From positions 13,442,414 to 13,506,413 of the forward strand of contig CM036762.1 of assembly GCA_020796225.1 (NCBI GenBank): a stretch of DNA of 64,000 nt, in the 5' to 3' direction. The notes beneath the pieces are model-generated. The model made no database searches, was not told where the DNA came from, and saw only the letters and a program-made list of their open reading frames with translations. Shown in pieces: positions 10,275 to 20,759 of this stretch; position 1 is the first letter of the stretch; each line of letters starts with the position of its first letter. The translations under genes and the position numbers were made by a program. This stretch comes from Arion vulgaris. Its lineage: Eukaryota; Mollusca; Gastropoda; Stylommatophora; Arionidae.

Positions 10275-10620
10275 ACAGTTATTTTCCATTCATACAGACA
10301 GGCGGACAGACTTGCATCAACAGCATCGATTGTTGGGGAGGTGAAGATGGATAAGTAGGATTTTCTTTGCTCTCTACGTGACTGCCTGTTGGATGAAGAC
10401 ACTAAAATAAATGTTGAATCGATCCAGCTTTTTAAGCAGTTTGGAGTAACCCATTGTACAAGTAGAACTGGATGCCTGAGGGGTAGAGTGAGAAGTGCGT
10501 TTAACCAGGGAGCCAAGGGAACCATCAGTATGCATACTTTTCAATATTTGTTGGGGAGACTGGGACATGGGTCTGCCCAGAGTGTAATGATGTCAGTTTA
10601 GTAACCAATAACCAACCCAT
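10275..10620 (+). pseudogene. RNase H-LINE C-terminal/3' end fragment
   Basis: Reads, with frame changes, ADRLASTASIVGEV (the ADRLA follows the RNase H catalytic core in these LINEs), then VESIQLFKQFGVT, TISMHTFQYLLGRL and WVCPECNDVS. It aligns with the end of the RNase H LINE at 12994-14200 and with the shorter copy at 1600-1870. It is 5'-truncated and frameshifted, and lies just upstream of an RTE fragment. Confidence 0.65.
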
Positions 10621-10699
10621 TGATACTTGATATCAACGTAGGTGAGATCCCACTACTTGTCTTATTGGAGACAGATGACAAAATATAGGTTCGGTATTC

Positions 10700-11222
10700 A
10701 ACTTAAAACTGAATATCTGGCAATCTCAAGACCTTAGTATATGCACAAAGTTAAATTATTTAGGTCATGTGTGATTCCTGTACTGACCTACGGTTGTGAA
10801 AGTTGAAATCAACAAAGAAAATTGATAAGAAACTGGACAGCTTTGAGAATAAATGTCTCGAAAATTATTAAAAGTAAAATGGAGTGATTTCGTTTCTAAC
10901 AACACAGTGAGAGATAGAACACACCAACAACCCATATCAAATATTATAAGAAACGAAGGTGGAAATATTTAGGTCATGTTCTTAGAGCAGACGAAAAGAG
11001 ACTAAATCGACAAGTCCTTATGTGGTCACCAGTTGGGAAAAGAAAACGTGGAAGACCAAAGACCACTCTTGAAGAACCATCCAACAAGAAAAGTAAACTA
11101 TTGGGATGTAAAACCATACAAGATCTCCAACTGCTAGCAAAGAACCGTATCACATGGAGATCTAAAACCTTTGCCCTATGTGCCGCCTTTGGTTAGAAAG
11201 GAATAAACTAACTAACTAACTA
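10700..11222 (+). pseudogene. RTE-type LINE C-terminal fragment
   Basis: Near-duplicate of 42240-42740. In broken frames it gives the reverse-transcriptase thumb (IPVLTYGCESW-like, KKLDSFENKCLRKLLKVKW), then RRWKYLGHVLRADEKRLNRQ, WSPVGKRKRGRPKTTLEEP, LLAKNRITWRSKT, a stop, and a tail of ctaactaac repeats. The GH-LR and GRP-TT motifs are typical of RTE-like elements. The tail differs from the GAAGAAG tail of other LINEs here, so this is a separate family. Confidence 0.75.
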
Positions 11223-11224
11223 TT

Positions 11225-11540
11225 CAACTTGAGCATGCAAACAATTTTGTTGACCGTTAAAGATCGATTAGAGCAGGCTGAAAAGTCATTGCACATGCAA
11301 AATTTCCATAAATTTTCACTATCCTCAAAAAATTACATTGGGACCCATGTTGGTGATAAAGAGTTTGTGTACTGCAACTGTGATCGTCCTTTGTAGGAAA
11401 GAGATTAAAGTATACATGTTTATTCACAGAGTGCAATGATATTGGTCCTATAAATCACTCAGTCAGTTATATCAATCTAATCTCCGTTTTTTTAAATATA
11501 ATTTGAGAAAATTTTAATAAGACATAGCAAATTTTCTTGG
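11225..11540. other. No feature recognised
   Basis: AT-rich, unassigned. Confidence 0.35.
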
Positions 11541-11900
11541 CAGATATCAGTAACCGAAACTGTGAGACATGTTGCATGTAGTATCAGTATAGTACATATT
11601 CCACCGTATTGTTTGTTGATATCAGTAACCATACTGTGAGGAGCATGTTGCATGTTAGTATAAGTACATTTTCCATGTTCAATGTTTTCCTGGATATAAG
11701 ACCATAAGTACTTTGAAAAATTTGCATGGCTAGTATCGCAGTTGCTAATATTTCAATCAGTGAATTTCCTTTTGTTGATGTCGTAACCGATACTGTGAGT
11801 TGGGAGACATGTTACGTATTTGTATAAGTACAGTCCATGTTCCACCATATTTCCTGGATATAAGACTCTATAAGTCACATTTAACAATTCCCAAGACATG
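11540..11900. repeat. Three diverged copies of a ~70-150-bp direct repeat
   Basis: The motif gatatcagtaacc-aactgtgag followed by agacatgttgcatgt and cagtataagtaca occurs at about 11545, 11613 and 11772. The first two are 70 bp apart; the third is about 155 bp further and carries deletions. Phrases such as cctggatataagac-ataag also recur (11692 and 11851). No ORF spans it. Confidence 0.7.
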
Positions 11901-11904
11901 GCTG

Positions 11905-12675
11905 AGGGTACACATGCAGCTTGCTCAATATTTCGGGGGTGAATCAGTTTGAATTCTCCTTATTACGCTCCGGGCATGCTCCTATGGGATCCGATCTTCT
12001 ACAATATAACTAAAGGCGTACGTCTGACTAATCGTACCATTTAATGTTGATTGATGAGCTTAAGCATAGTACTAAACATAAGCTTGTTGATGCTATTTTC
12101 TGGCAACCATAATATTCAATCCAAGCTGAATGCAATCATGACTGAAGAATTATATGATGATGCGTGCACTGACTTCAACTAACTTAGACTAGTATTAGAC
12201 AAAGTACTCAGCACACGGAGGAGATTCTCTAAAGCACTGTTACCGTTAACAAGCATTATTATCATTCGTGATTGTTATTCAAATGACAAGTGTTCAGTGT
12301 TACTGTTGTGTAAAGTTGGATACTTTTTGTATGTAAAATAATGTTATACGTACCAGAAAAAACATTAAGATGTCTTGTTTTGTATATAAACTAACGAACT
12401 ATAACATTTTCCATTTAAGTATGAAGCAAAGAATTAAAGTACAAGCAACAACAGGTGCTGCATTTAACACTTTCCAAAATGAGCACTTGAAATTATTAAC
12501 CCTCGCCTGGCTTGAAGTTGTAACCAAGGAGCGATGTATTTAGGTAACACTCGTCTCCAACGACTTTAGAGCTCTCCTGTATTAAAACAAATTATAGCTA
12601 GTAGCTCATAAATAGTTACGGGAACTGGAGTTTTAACTTTGACTACGCGTGTTACATATAACACATATAAAACAT
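11905..12675. other. No feature recognised
   Basis: Unassigned AT-rich sequence. Confidence 0.35.
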
Positions 12676-12679
12676 ATGT

Positions 12680-14250
12680 GCTTTTGAATTTAAATGTTAC
12701 AGAAGAGTCTTCCATATATCATGAACAGAGAATAGAACAAATAGATATATCCAGAAAGAACTTGAAATCAAAGAAAATTGACTAATGCTACAAATATGAA
12801 TGAGAAAATTGAGGTATTTTGGACATATAAGATGGGCTGGAGAAGACCATCATGTAAGAAGGCATACCGGCAAATAGGAGAAGAGAATGATCACGGAGAA
12901 GATAGAGTCAGGATGTAACTGATATTTGAACATGACGGCTGCAGATGCGGGACGTGTGGCTTATGAGAGAGAAAGAAATTCCGAAGGACTGTTTCAGTTT
13001 CAGTTTGGAATATCTTCATAGCACTCCAGACATGTCCATAAGTGCTCCGATCTCCTTCGCAATAACTCCAACAGCGTCCAGCGACTGACCGTGCCAGTTC
13101 TGTTTTGATTGATGAGCCTACTCGTATACCTGTTGTACCGTTCTTTTCTTGCCGCACCAATCTTCAAACCCAGTTCTCGCAATCTAGTAGTTGACGTGAA
13201 TTGGTTTAGATGAAGGTCTTCTCTGCGGCCACGCTCTATGAGGGCGTTCACGATGTCAGCTCTGTCCATTGGCTGGCCCTCTGATATAACGGCGGAGTCT
13301 GCTCTTTCATTGCCAACGACACCAATGTGCCCCGAAACAAAGACAAGTGTAATTCTGCAAATTGTTGACGCCTGCAGTGATTCAGTCCATTGCCTGCGCA
13401 CCGAACCGGCCTCCACCTTTCGGATCATACTCAATGAGTCACTCAGAATGCACGCATGAGTGTAGTTTTGTGACTCTAGCCAGAGTAGTGCATTGGTCAC
13501 CGCCAGTACCTCCATTGTCATGCTGCTTGTTGTCATACTAAATGCACCACTGGCTTCCTTGACCATTCTGCCACATGATCTTGCAGAGAAGGCCCATGCA
13601 GACTTTTCGTGACGAATTACAGATCCATCCGTGTAAATCACAACGTCGTCTGCATTGCAGTTTTTATCGATGATGGCTTTGACGTCTGCATTCAACGCTG
13701 CGGGATTTCCTCTCTGCAACCTTTGTCAAATTTAATGATGGTTGAAAAAGTGTTCCAGTATATTGGAGGCATCGGTATTCATTCTTTCCATAGTCAATAT
13801 TATTGAGCACGCATACCAGCTGAACAGTATCTGCGGCACGACCAACCCTTGACTTGCCCCGCTTTAACCACTGGCGCTGAGCTGTTCATGCAATGGGTTA
13901 TCCTTTTGGCACTTATTTTGAGATAGGCACGTACTCTAGCTATCTTGAGTCTATACTCCATGGTAGGAAAATCCATGAGAAACCTCATCGCCACAAAGGG
14001 TGTATCCCTTGTGCAACCGAGGATGATGCGCATAGATTCGTTCTGTATTCTCTCAAGTCTTTCAATTTGCGTTTTGCTGACAGTGAGGATGACCATTGCA
14101 TATTCAATGGCGGAGAGGACCAGTGTTCTGATACAGGATGACAAGCAGTCGTTGCTCGATGTTAGCAGCCGCCATGATCTCATTGCCGCCAAACCTTGCA
14201 GAAGGACTGTTATGGTGGCAAAAGTTCTCTCAGGACAAGCTATTTCATTA
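12680..14250 (+). pseudogene. RTE-type LINE C-terminus, split by a younger LINE
   Basis: 12680-12993 and 14212-14250 together match 31610-31945: acagaagagtc--ccatatatca, YFGHIRWAGE-like, a basic linker, QDVT-LNMTAADA-R-AYERERNSEGL and, after the interruption, GTV-VAKVL. The interrupting LINE (12994-14200, minus) is bounded by gaaggactgtt at 12983-12993 and 14201-14211, an exact 11-bp target-site duplication. The RTE fragment is therefore the older of the two. Confidence 0.8.
12994..14200 (-). pseudogene. RNase H-bearing non-LTR retrotransposon, 5'-truncated
   Basis: About 1.2 kb on the minus strand. From 14192 down it reads the end of the reverse transcriptase (SAIEYAMVILTVSKTQIERL then ERIQNESMRIILGCTRDTP). 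After a broken stretch at 13720-13800 it reads an RNase H domain: IYTDGSV (first catalytic Asp), MEVLAVTNALLWLE (Glu), ILSDSLSMI (Asp), VSGHIGVVGNERADS (His and last Asp), and the C-terminal RRRSEHLWTCLEC. All four catalytic acidic residues are visible. The lost 5' half and the frameshift make it inactive. An exact 11-bp target duplication flanks it. Confidence 0.85.
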
Positions 14251-14254
14251 TGAT

Positions 14255-14960
14255 GACACGTGATTTCATTAACAACATGTTTAATTTTATTTTCAATATT
14301 GTGTTTAGCAAAATGTAATCCGACTGGTATTCAGAAACACACAAACTTCGTGTCTCTGGCATCAATCCAAGAGATCTCTGTAAAAATACACTTGAGAACG
14401 GAACTTCGTGCCTTAAATTTGAGTCCAAACCTTCGGAATGGGGCGTAAGCACTTACTACAGAAACCATCCTCGCTTTAAATATATAAGTACACTGTTATT
14501 GAATATAGAAAAGAATAGGTTGCTTATGTTCTTTAAGTATGTGATTTCTTTGTCTTCGAAAAGTTTTGAAATATGTTATTTAGTTATTTTCCAATTTAAT
14601 AATACTTGATGAATTTTTGTTTCAAATAAATGTGATGTCGTTGCGATTACATCTGTTATTTCTTTTAGAAAATAAATATGGTAAAGACAGAGTTTTTTCT
14701 GAACTTGAATGTGCTGAACTTGAGTACTATCGACCACTCGGAGAAAACCGTCATGCCTGATCTGGGACGGAGGCACTGGTCTAATGATTGGTTTCAGGCA
14801 AGCAAACATGTCCTTCTGTTTCATCGACTGGTTATGCCGTGGCACTTATGGACTTGGCATCATCACAAAGTGAACGACTCGAACGTATTCAGAAATAACA
14901 TATTCCTTGGAATATGATAAATGTTTTCACTACGTTCTCGATGTATCATCAAAGCATATG
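14255..14960. other. No feature recognised
   Basis: No repeat or exon I can support. Overlapping small ORFs on both strands lack family motifs. Confidence 0.35.
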
Positions 14961-14966
14961 TGTATG

Positions 14967-16851
14967 AAGCCGATTGACCAGCTGCGCCTAGCAAATTTTA
15001 GCGAGGCTCCTAAGTTTTATGATAATAAATAATAAAACATAAATTTACAAACAAACTTGTCTCGATTTAATGTAGAAAATTTAGAATAATACTAGACAAA
15101 TCATTTCTAGTAAATTCATTCAATGTTCATTAAGGTGAGGTTATTTAGACGATCTTGTCCATCATGTTTCTTAATTATTTATACGCTTTAATGTTGAAAA
15201 GAACGTTCTGCTGCGTGTAATCATTAAGACAAGTAAATTGTAAGACTATTTCTCATTTGGAACACGCTCTAATGATTTTCCATTATAAGTTTATAAAATT
15301 GCAGTTCAAGGGCCTCATTCTTTCATTGCATAGCAGAGCTACATTAGTTTTAAAGTTCAGCGAACTGCACAAGTTCGTCCTAGCTTCTTCCAAATCCTCT
15401 TGTAGAGCTGACAATATTAGAGTTCTTTTCAAGATCTCTTCTGCTGTAGAGATTTTAACTGCCGAAATGTTCCAAATACATCAGTCACTCTATGGTACGC
15501 TTCCAATGTGTTTAGCTAAGGCAGAGAGTACATTATCAATTATGACAATAAACACCTGACTTTCAAATTTTTGTTTGGGTGTTGATTTTCTACAACTTCA
15601 TCGAGCGTAGTAGAGCCACTAAAATCGTCGTACTTAGTATTTCGCTTGCTTCGTCGTGAAGTTTGTTGCTGATATTCTTGACAGTGAGTCAGGATTTTGC
15701 TTTGGCCAATATCTGAAAATGTAGCCGCATTGCTTGAACGTACCCGTGTAACGATTCATAAAGCATATCCCGTGTAAAGTCTTGATCAGGTGACTGTAAT
15801 GAAGCGCTAGACGCTTGCAAGCGTTCTAGAATTCCGTTCCATAAAATGCTAACTATTCCCGTTTCCAACTTACTCATCTCCAAAACAGCCATACGCTATT
15901 ACGACACTCTACCTTTGATCCATGTTATTGAGATGTCATCCAAACTTTTGATAATGGTAAACACATAAAGTGTTTTTCGCATCACTCAGAAGACCACCTG
16001 GTGTCGACAGTCTCTTCAAAGTCAGGTTTTGAACCTGTATCTTCCAGTGCTTTTGTAAATCCCCATCGATTAGAAGCGAAAGAATGTATAGAGACTTTCA
16101 ACAAAATCAAAAAAATGATGCTTCTATCAACATTCTGCAGCACATTTAGCAACCAAATTCAGTGAATGTGCAAAGCAGGAATGTATTCTGCGTACTTATT
16201 TATCTCCTTAATGCTGCTTGTAGCGTTGTATTTCCACTCATGTTGCTGGCATTGTCATAGCTTTGACCGCGACAGTCTTTGATATCAATGCTATTTTCTT
16301 TAAAATCAAGTAAACTTTGGGCGAGTTGTTCAGCAGTATGACCTTCCATATCCAAGAACTTCCAAACCTTTCCACTGGTCCAGATGGTAACACATGCGCA
16401 CTATTGATGAGTTGGTCCACATGCGAAATGTCTGGAGTAGAGTCCAGTGATACAGGAATAGTACTTGCATTTTTAATTTCGCAAATAATATGATCAGTAA
16501 GCTGATGCAATTAGATGGATAAATTCCTCACATGTTTTTGATAAGTATGATGTATGTCCCTTCCTTTATTTGCATAAGTATTTATATGCTGAGCCAGAAA
16601 AATGTCAAATTTGGCTATTAATTCCAACAAACCTAAATAATTTCCATTATTAGGTGAACCAATAATTCATCCCTACCCCGAAATGCAAGACCTCGTTCTG
16701 CCTAATCTCAATTTTAAAAATGAAGGAAATTATTACCACCTCCCAAACTTGGTTCCTTGTTTATGACTAGTGACAACTTAGCTCCAGAGCGGCCCCCCAA
16801 AGCGCAGGGCCCTAGCATTGCTACTTCTGCTACTATGCTAATCCGGCTCTG
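14967..16851 (-). mobile_element. hAT DNA transposon, decayed, near full length
   Basis: Flanked by a perfect 8-bp direct repeat, tgtgtatg, at 14959-14966 and 16852-16859, the size expected of hAT elements. The minus-strand 5' terminus (from 16851) reads CAGAGCCGGATTAGC and continues through a GGGCCCTGCG---GGGGGGCC block that resembles termini of hAT elements with ZMYM1-like transposases. The other end starts aagccgatt, matching AGCCGGATT with its outer bases lost. A decayed transposase occupies the interior. Confidence 0.8.
15245..16680 (-). pseudogene. ZMYM1-like hAT transposase relic
   Basis: From 16680 down, in broken frames: SPNNGNYLGLLELIAKFD, then LTDHIICEIKNAS and VSLDSTPDISHVDQL (catalytic-core region, 16510-16400), HSLNLVAKCAAEC-like near 16150, and toward the C-terminus EMSKLETGIVSILWNGI with RRSKRNTKYDDFSG (15890-15610), then LSALAKHIGS near 15500 where the dimerisation region would be. 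The order matches zinc-finger MYM-type 1-like transposases of the hAT superfamily. Multiple stops and frameshifts; the N-terminal zinc finger was not found. Confidence 0.75.
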
Positions 16852-16859
16852 TGTGTATG

Positions 16860-17120
16860 TTACTGTGGATCAGAGGAATCCACTGTACAGGAATACTAAC
16901 TATTCAGAACACGAAAATCGAGCGTGGCATATCGTGGATGGTCCAAACTGAAAGAACAATGGCCAGGTAATCACAGTTCGACTCTTTCAAAAGGAGGAAG
17001 AATGGCTCCCGATAGATGGTTACATGTCCAACTTTCGCAATGTTATCATACTCTTAATTAGAAATGTATAGATTCGGGAAACACGAAGATTGAACTCGCA
17101 ATTAATCAGCTAATAGCAGA
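16860..17120. other. No feature recognised
   Basis: Unassigned sequence between the hAT element and a family A element. Confidence 0.35.
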
Positions 17121-17130
17121 TAATGCAAGT

Positions 17131-17379
17131 CGCCCGAGTGGTTACCGGAACCCAAATTTGAGGCGTAAAGAATAGAACCACTGTTACCTGCCACGCATGT
17201 CATAAGAGACGACTATGGAGGTTCGGCTGAAATCGGATGCACGTGTTCTAAACGTGTAGAAGTCTATGCATTTAGGAGCCTACCAAACCAATGTGCAACG
17301 TATACACGTTCTTGGGAAAAATCAAATATATCACAAAGAGTAATTAAAATTGGCCGTAAAGAACGAACGCAAAAAGAAG
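17131..17379 (+). mobile_element. Family A short retroelement, full length
   Basis: A 249-bp copy with the complete head (cgcccgagtggttaccgg, then agaatagaaccactgtta, catgtcataagag), the body (ggctgaaatcggatgcacg, gtagaagtctatgcattta, acgtatacacgttcttggg, gatgtga-like tail module tcacaaagagtaatt) and an AAAAGAAGA end. Flanking atgcaagt occurs at 17123-17130 and 17380-17387. This copy, with 27085-27331 and 30349-30594, defines the family at about 246-249 bp. Confidence 0.9.
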
Positions 17380-17389
17380 ATGCAAGTGA

Positions 17390-17660
17390 TGATGGTGATG
17401 TTGTTCGTGCCGATGGGTCTGTGCATCGTGCTGAAAAGTTAGGCTTGGTTTCATGCTAGCGCTCATCGTAGAGTAGTTACAAATCGGAGCATACGGGACA
17501 ATCTCTTCCAGTATGAGGATGGGGGTTGAAACCGTCACTACTGTCCTCCAGTGCTTCTATGATTTTCCGTTTACTGGGACCTTTGTTATCTCTGATTCTC
17601 AGTCGATGCTTTTTAGGTCCAACTTGACAGATTCTGCTTTGAGTTGACATCGTTTATAAA
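17390..17660 (+). pseudogene. RNase H domain remnant of a LINE
   Basis: In shifting frames the sequence gives ADGSVHRAEKLG near 17411, like the YTDGSV-H start of RNase H, then VTTVLQCFYDFPFTGTF and VISDSQSML near 17590, like the third catalytic motif. The spacing fits an RNase H domain of the type at 12994-14200 but the frames are broken. It starts directly after a family A element. Confidence 0.45.
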
Positions 17661-18156
17661 TGTTTCCAACCTTCAGAGGCGTACGTGGATCTACTTGTCC
17701 TGGGCATGCGGCGGTTCGCGGCAATGAGAGAGTGGGCAAGATCTGTTTTCCTGTATTTCAATTTTGACATAAATAATCATTCCCCTCGTACCGTTATACG
17801 TTACATAGGACCTGCATACAATTTATCCATACCGCTCTATCCTGGGCAACTCGCTCAATCTCCTCCATGGAACTGAGACCGATATTTCTTGCCTCTCTCT
17901 GCAAAGTTCGTTTCAGCGTCTCCTTAGGTCGTCCTCTTTCTTGAACCCTTCGCATCCCACTTCAATGCCTGCTGATATTCGTTGATCATATCTCCATTTT
18001 ATCTTTCTTATAACAGTTGTCAATAGTGGTTGACCAGACATTTCTCTGATTTCGTCACTTCTGAATTCGTTCCATTTTATATTCATTATTTTTCGCAGAC
18101 ATCTATTTTCAAATGCATTGAACTTGCTTTCTATATCTTTAGTTATTTTCCAACTC

Positions 18157-18714
18157 CCTGGAGGCTAAATCCGCTGACAGCACAGTACAAAACCTAAAAG
18201 AGAACTTGCTCAGCTTTCAGAAAAGGCAGAAATTCACTTGCAGTGGATTCCATCTCACTGTGGCATTGCAGGCAATGAGAGTGTCGATGTCTTAGCTAGG
18301 GAAGGCAGTGCCAAAAAGCAAATTTACCAACCCTTGTCTTTTCAAGAGGTTAAAACTCTCATACAGAGAAAATCTGCAGTAGACTGGAAGACAAACACTG
18401 GATATGATTATGGAAAAGACTCCTCAAAGACCTAAGCAGAACAGACCAGGTCATTATATTTCGACTACGCACAGGACACTGCAGACTCAACAAACACTTA
18501 TATAGACTAGGAATAAGTCAAACAGCTCTCTGCCAGTGTCAGCAGGCGGAACAGACACCAGAGCATATCCTGCAAGACTGTCCTCTCCTGTGTGAGCTGA
18601 GAAGCAACATGTGGCCACACCCAGTCGACCTGAAAACTAAGCTTTGGGAAACCTGACTTGCCCAGTTTGTGGTCCACAGTAAATTAAGCGCATGACCAGA
18701 GATCGCTGAAGAAG
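18157..18714 (+). pseudogene. RNase H-LINE (second lineage), 5'-truncated insertion
   Basis: Bounded by attttccaactc at 18145-18156 and 18715-18726, an exact 12-bp target duplication. It reads SADSTVQNLKENLLSFQK, then LQWIPSHCGIAGNESVDVLA (RNase H His and final Asp motif), VIFRLRTGHCRLNKHLYRL and a Cys/His end (LCQCQ---PEHILQDCPLL), then a stop after TKLWET. A short 3' UTR ends gatcgctgaagaag. It is a 558-bp 5'-truncated retrocopy with some frame loss. Confidence 0.88.
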
Positions 18715-18787
18715 ATTTTCCAACTCTCGCTGGCATATGTTAGGATCGATACATTTGAATTGAAAATTCGTAATTTAGTTGTAATAC

Positions 18788-18949
18788 CAGGGCGGCTCGT
18801 CATTAGGGCCAGTGGGGCCCGGCCCCACAAAATCGAAAGGGAATAACTTCCCGGAATAGACAAATAATAGTAAATACTCCAAAACCATGATTTTTCCGAA
18901 AATTTGTGTCTGGCCCCACCAAGAAAAATGACCACGAGCCGCTACACTT
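18788..18949. mobile_element. Short non-autonomous hAT-like element
   Basis: About 162 bp. The left end is cagggcggctcgtcattagg and the right end ccacgagccgct, imperfect terminal inverted repeats. The 8-bp direct repeat tgtaatac occurs at 18780-18787 and 18950-18957. The interior (gggcccggccccac; aataatagtaaata) matches the element at 60909-61276 in the opposite orientation. No transposase sequence is present. It lies inside the thumb region of the RTE LINE and is younger than it. Confidence 0.82.
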
Positions 18950-19444
18950 TGTAATACAATATAACTTGCAGTTTCATATTTTATTTAGACTTTTAAAAGC
19001 TGATGTTGCTTTGTCAATGCGTTTCATAATATCTTTAAATATTTCATGTGCAATCAAAATTGTTACCTAAATAGGTGAACTGCTCTGTTACTTTTATCAT
19101 TTTAGATTCCAGGATGATATCTGCATTACTTGCCATGTGTGTTCATTATATCTGTTTTTTCATAGCTTATCTGCAGTCCAACTTTAGATGCTATAGATGA
19201 CAAGTTGTCTGTTTTTCTTTGCATATCTTGGGTGTTGCTACTTAACAAGGCAGTATCTTCTGCAAAATCCAAATCTTCTAATTGACTTTTTTTCTACCCA
19301 ATCGATGTCAGTTTCACCCCTGCAACATTTTCGCATCACCCAGTCAATGATCACTCCAACAATAGTAGAGATAGAATACAGCCTTGCTTTACTCTGGTTT
19401 CAACATGCATTTCGAAAATTAATATTTAATTCTATTCACGCTAT

Positions 19445-20345
19445 TTAGGTTCTATGTTTGAAAATAGCAAATCCAAAGTATTTAGAGCAAATATGTACTC
19501 TTTACACAACTAAAATATTACTTGTGAGTACATTATGTATTTGATTTCCAATAACAAAATCTATGCGAACCCTTTGATAACATTTGCTATTTGAATGTGC
19601 CTGGAAAGAAAACGCATATTACAAAACATAAATTAAAAAAATTGAAATAAACAACAATAAATAACTGAAGCATGAATTATAATATTTATTTCCAATCTCA
19701 ATGACAGAATTCAAAAACGTAATAATATAACACGTTGTGACAACCGGTAAAATCAACGGTAGATGAGAGAAAATTTTGGATAGTCTGACTTCATGACACG
19801 GAAGAGCGTCAAAATCTGAGTTGATAGCAAACACCAAAGATAGAGATTCATGGAGATCCATGATCGCCTACGCCAGCCGGCATAGCACGTGATGATGATG
19901 AATAATTCATAATCATAGTAATTCCAATATAAATGTTCAAGAAGAATCCTGCAAAATTTCTGATCAAATATGATAGTAAATAAAGATATTTTTACATGAA
20001 CAAATTGTGCATCAATGGGAACCACAGAAAGTTCCAGATGGATTGGGTAGGAGTATGTATGTTGTATACCAGTATCGGCATTGGCAACTCTTTGTGAATT
20101 GTTACTGTAGCTGCATCGTTCATGTAGTATTAAAACAAAACACGCCTACGGATGTTGTATAAGTAAGAAGGGTTCTAAAGGCGAAGGATTACCCCATACA
20201 GTTCGGTTCTTTTTCCCAGAAATGGCACGCCCTGTTGAGAGTATTTCACACACTCTATAGCTCCAGCAATAATACTGTCTCCAGAAAAAAATGCACTTGT
20301 AGGAACAGAGCGATGCAGTCCAGATTCAAACACAACCTTCAGAAC
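19445..20345. other. No feature recognised
   Basis: AT-rich sequence with short ORFs lacking motifs. Confidence 0.35.
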
Positions 20346-20365
20346 ACAAAACAAACTTCTGCATC

Positions 20366-20615
20366 CTCGAACGCTCCATATTGATCACTTGTCAACAACT
20401 CTGTGATTTGTATGTGATCTGAGCCTAAGAGCAATTGTACGTTGTGCCAGTTATGTGCCTACAAGTAGGACAGCACATCCGATTTCTGCACTGCTTTTAT
20501 TTACCGAGGTAGCATTCCTAGTGCCTACATCAGTCGCCTCTTACGACACGCATTGTAGGTTGCAGTGGTACTATTCTTTGCTTCCCTTGCAAGCCCCGGC
20601 ATCACACTGGTGGAA
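20366..20615 (-). mobile_element. Family B short retroelement
   Basis: In plus-strand order it shows the tail-side words gaacgctccatattgatcac, gtgatttgtatgtgatctg, agcctaagagcaattgtacg, gcctacaagtagg-cagcac, and the head-side words cgcctcttacgaca-gcatt, ggtactattctttg and gccccgg-atcacactgg. Seven other copies or fragments are in the window. The head shares the cttacgacatgc and actattcttt words with family A. Confidence 0.88.
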
Positions 20616-20759
20616 GACAAGACAAACAACTTAACCACATAGTCCAACCAGTAGCACAAACTCATCATTGGCCTTTGTCTCAGAGGACAATAGGTATTGC
20701 GTCACGTAGTATGTTCTGAGCTGAATCACAACGTTTCTTGTGGCTGTAATGCCCTATTC

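Larger units (their letters stand above)
17785..19440 (-). pseudogene. RTE-type LINE, split by two later insertions
   Basis: Three blocks in one orientation. 19440-18950 has reverse-transcriptase sequence (CK-KQTT-HL, THMASNADIILESKMIKVTE, QFTYLGNN-like). 18787-18727 has TKLRIFNSNVSILTYASESW. 18156-17785 has FNAFENRCLRKIMNIKWNEF, then GRPKETLKRTL-REARNIGL and SSMEEIERVAQDR. The interruptions are a hAT-like element (18788-18949) and an RNase H LINE on the opposite strand (18157-18714), each with its own target duplication. Removing both leaves collinear LINE sequence. All blocks carry frameshifts. Confidence 0.8.
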
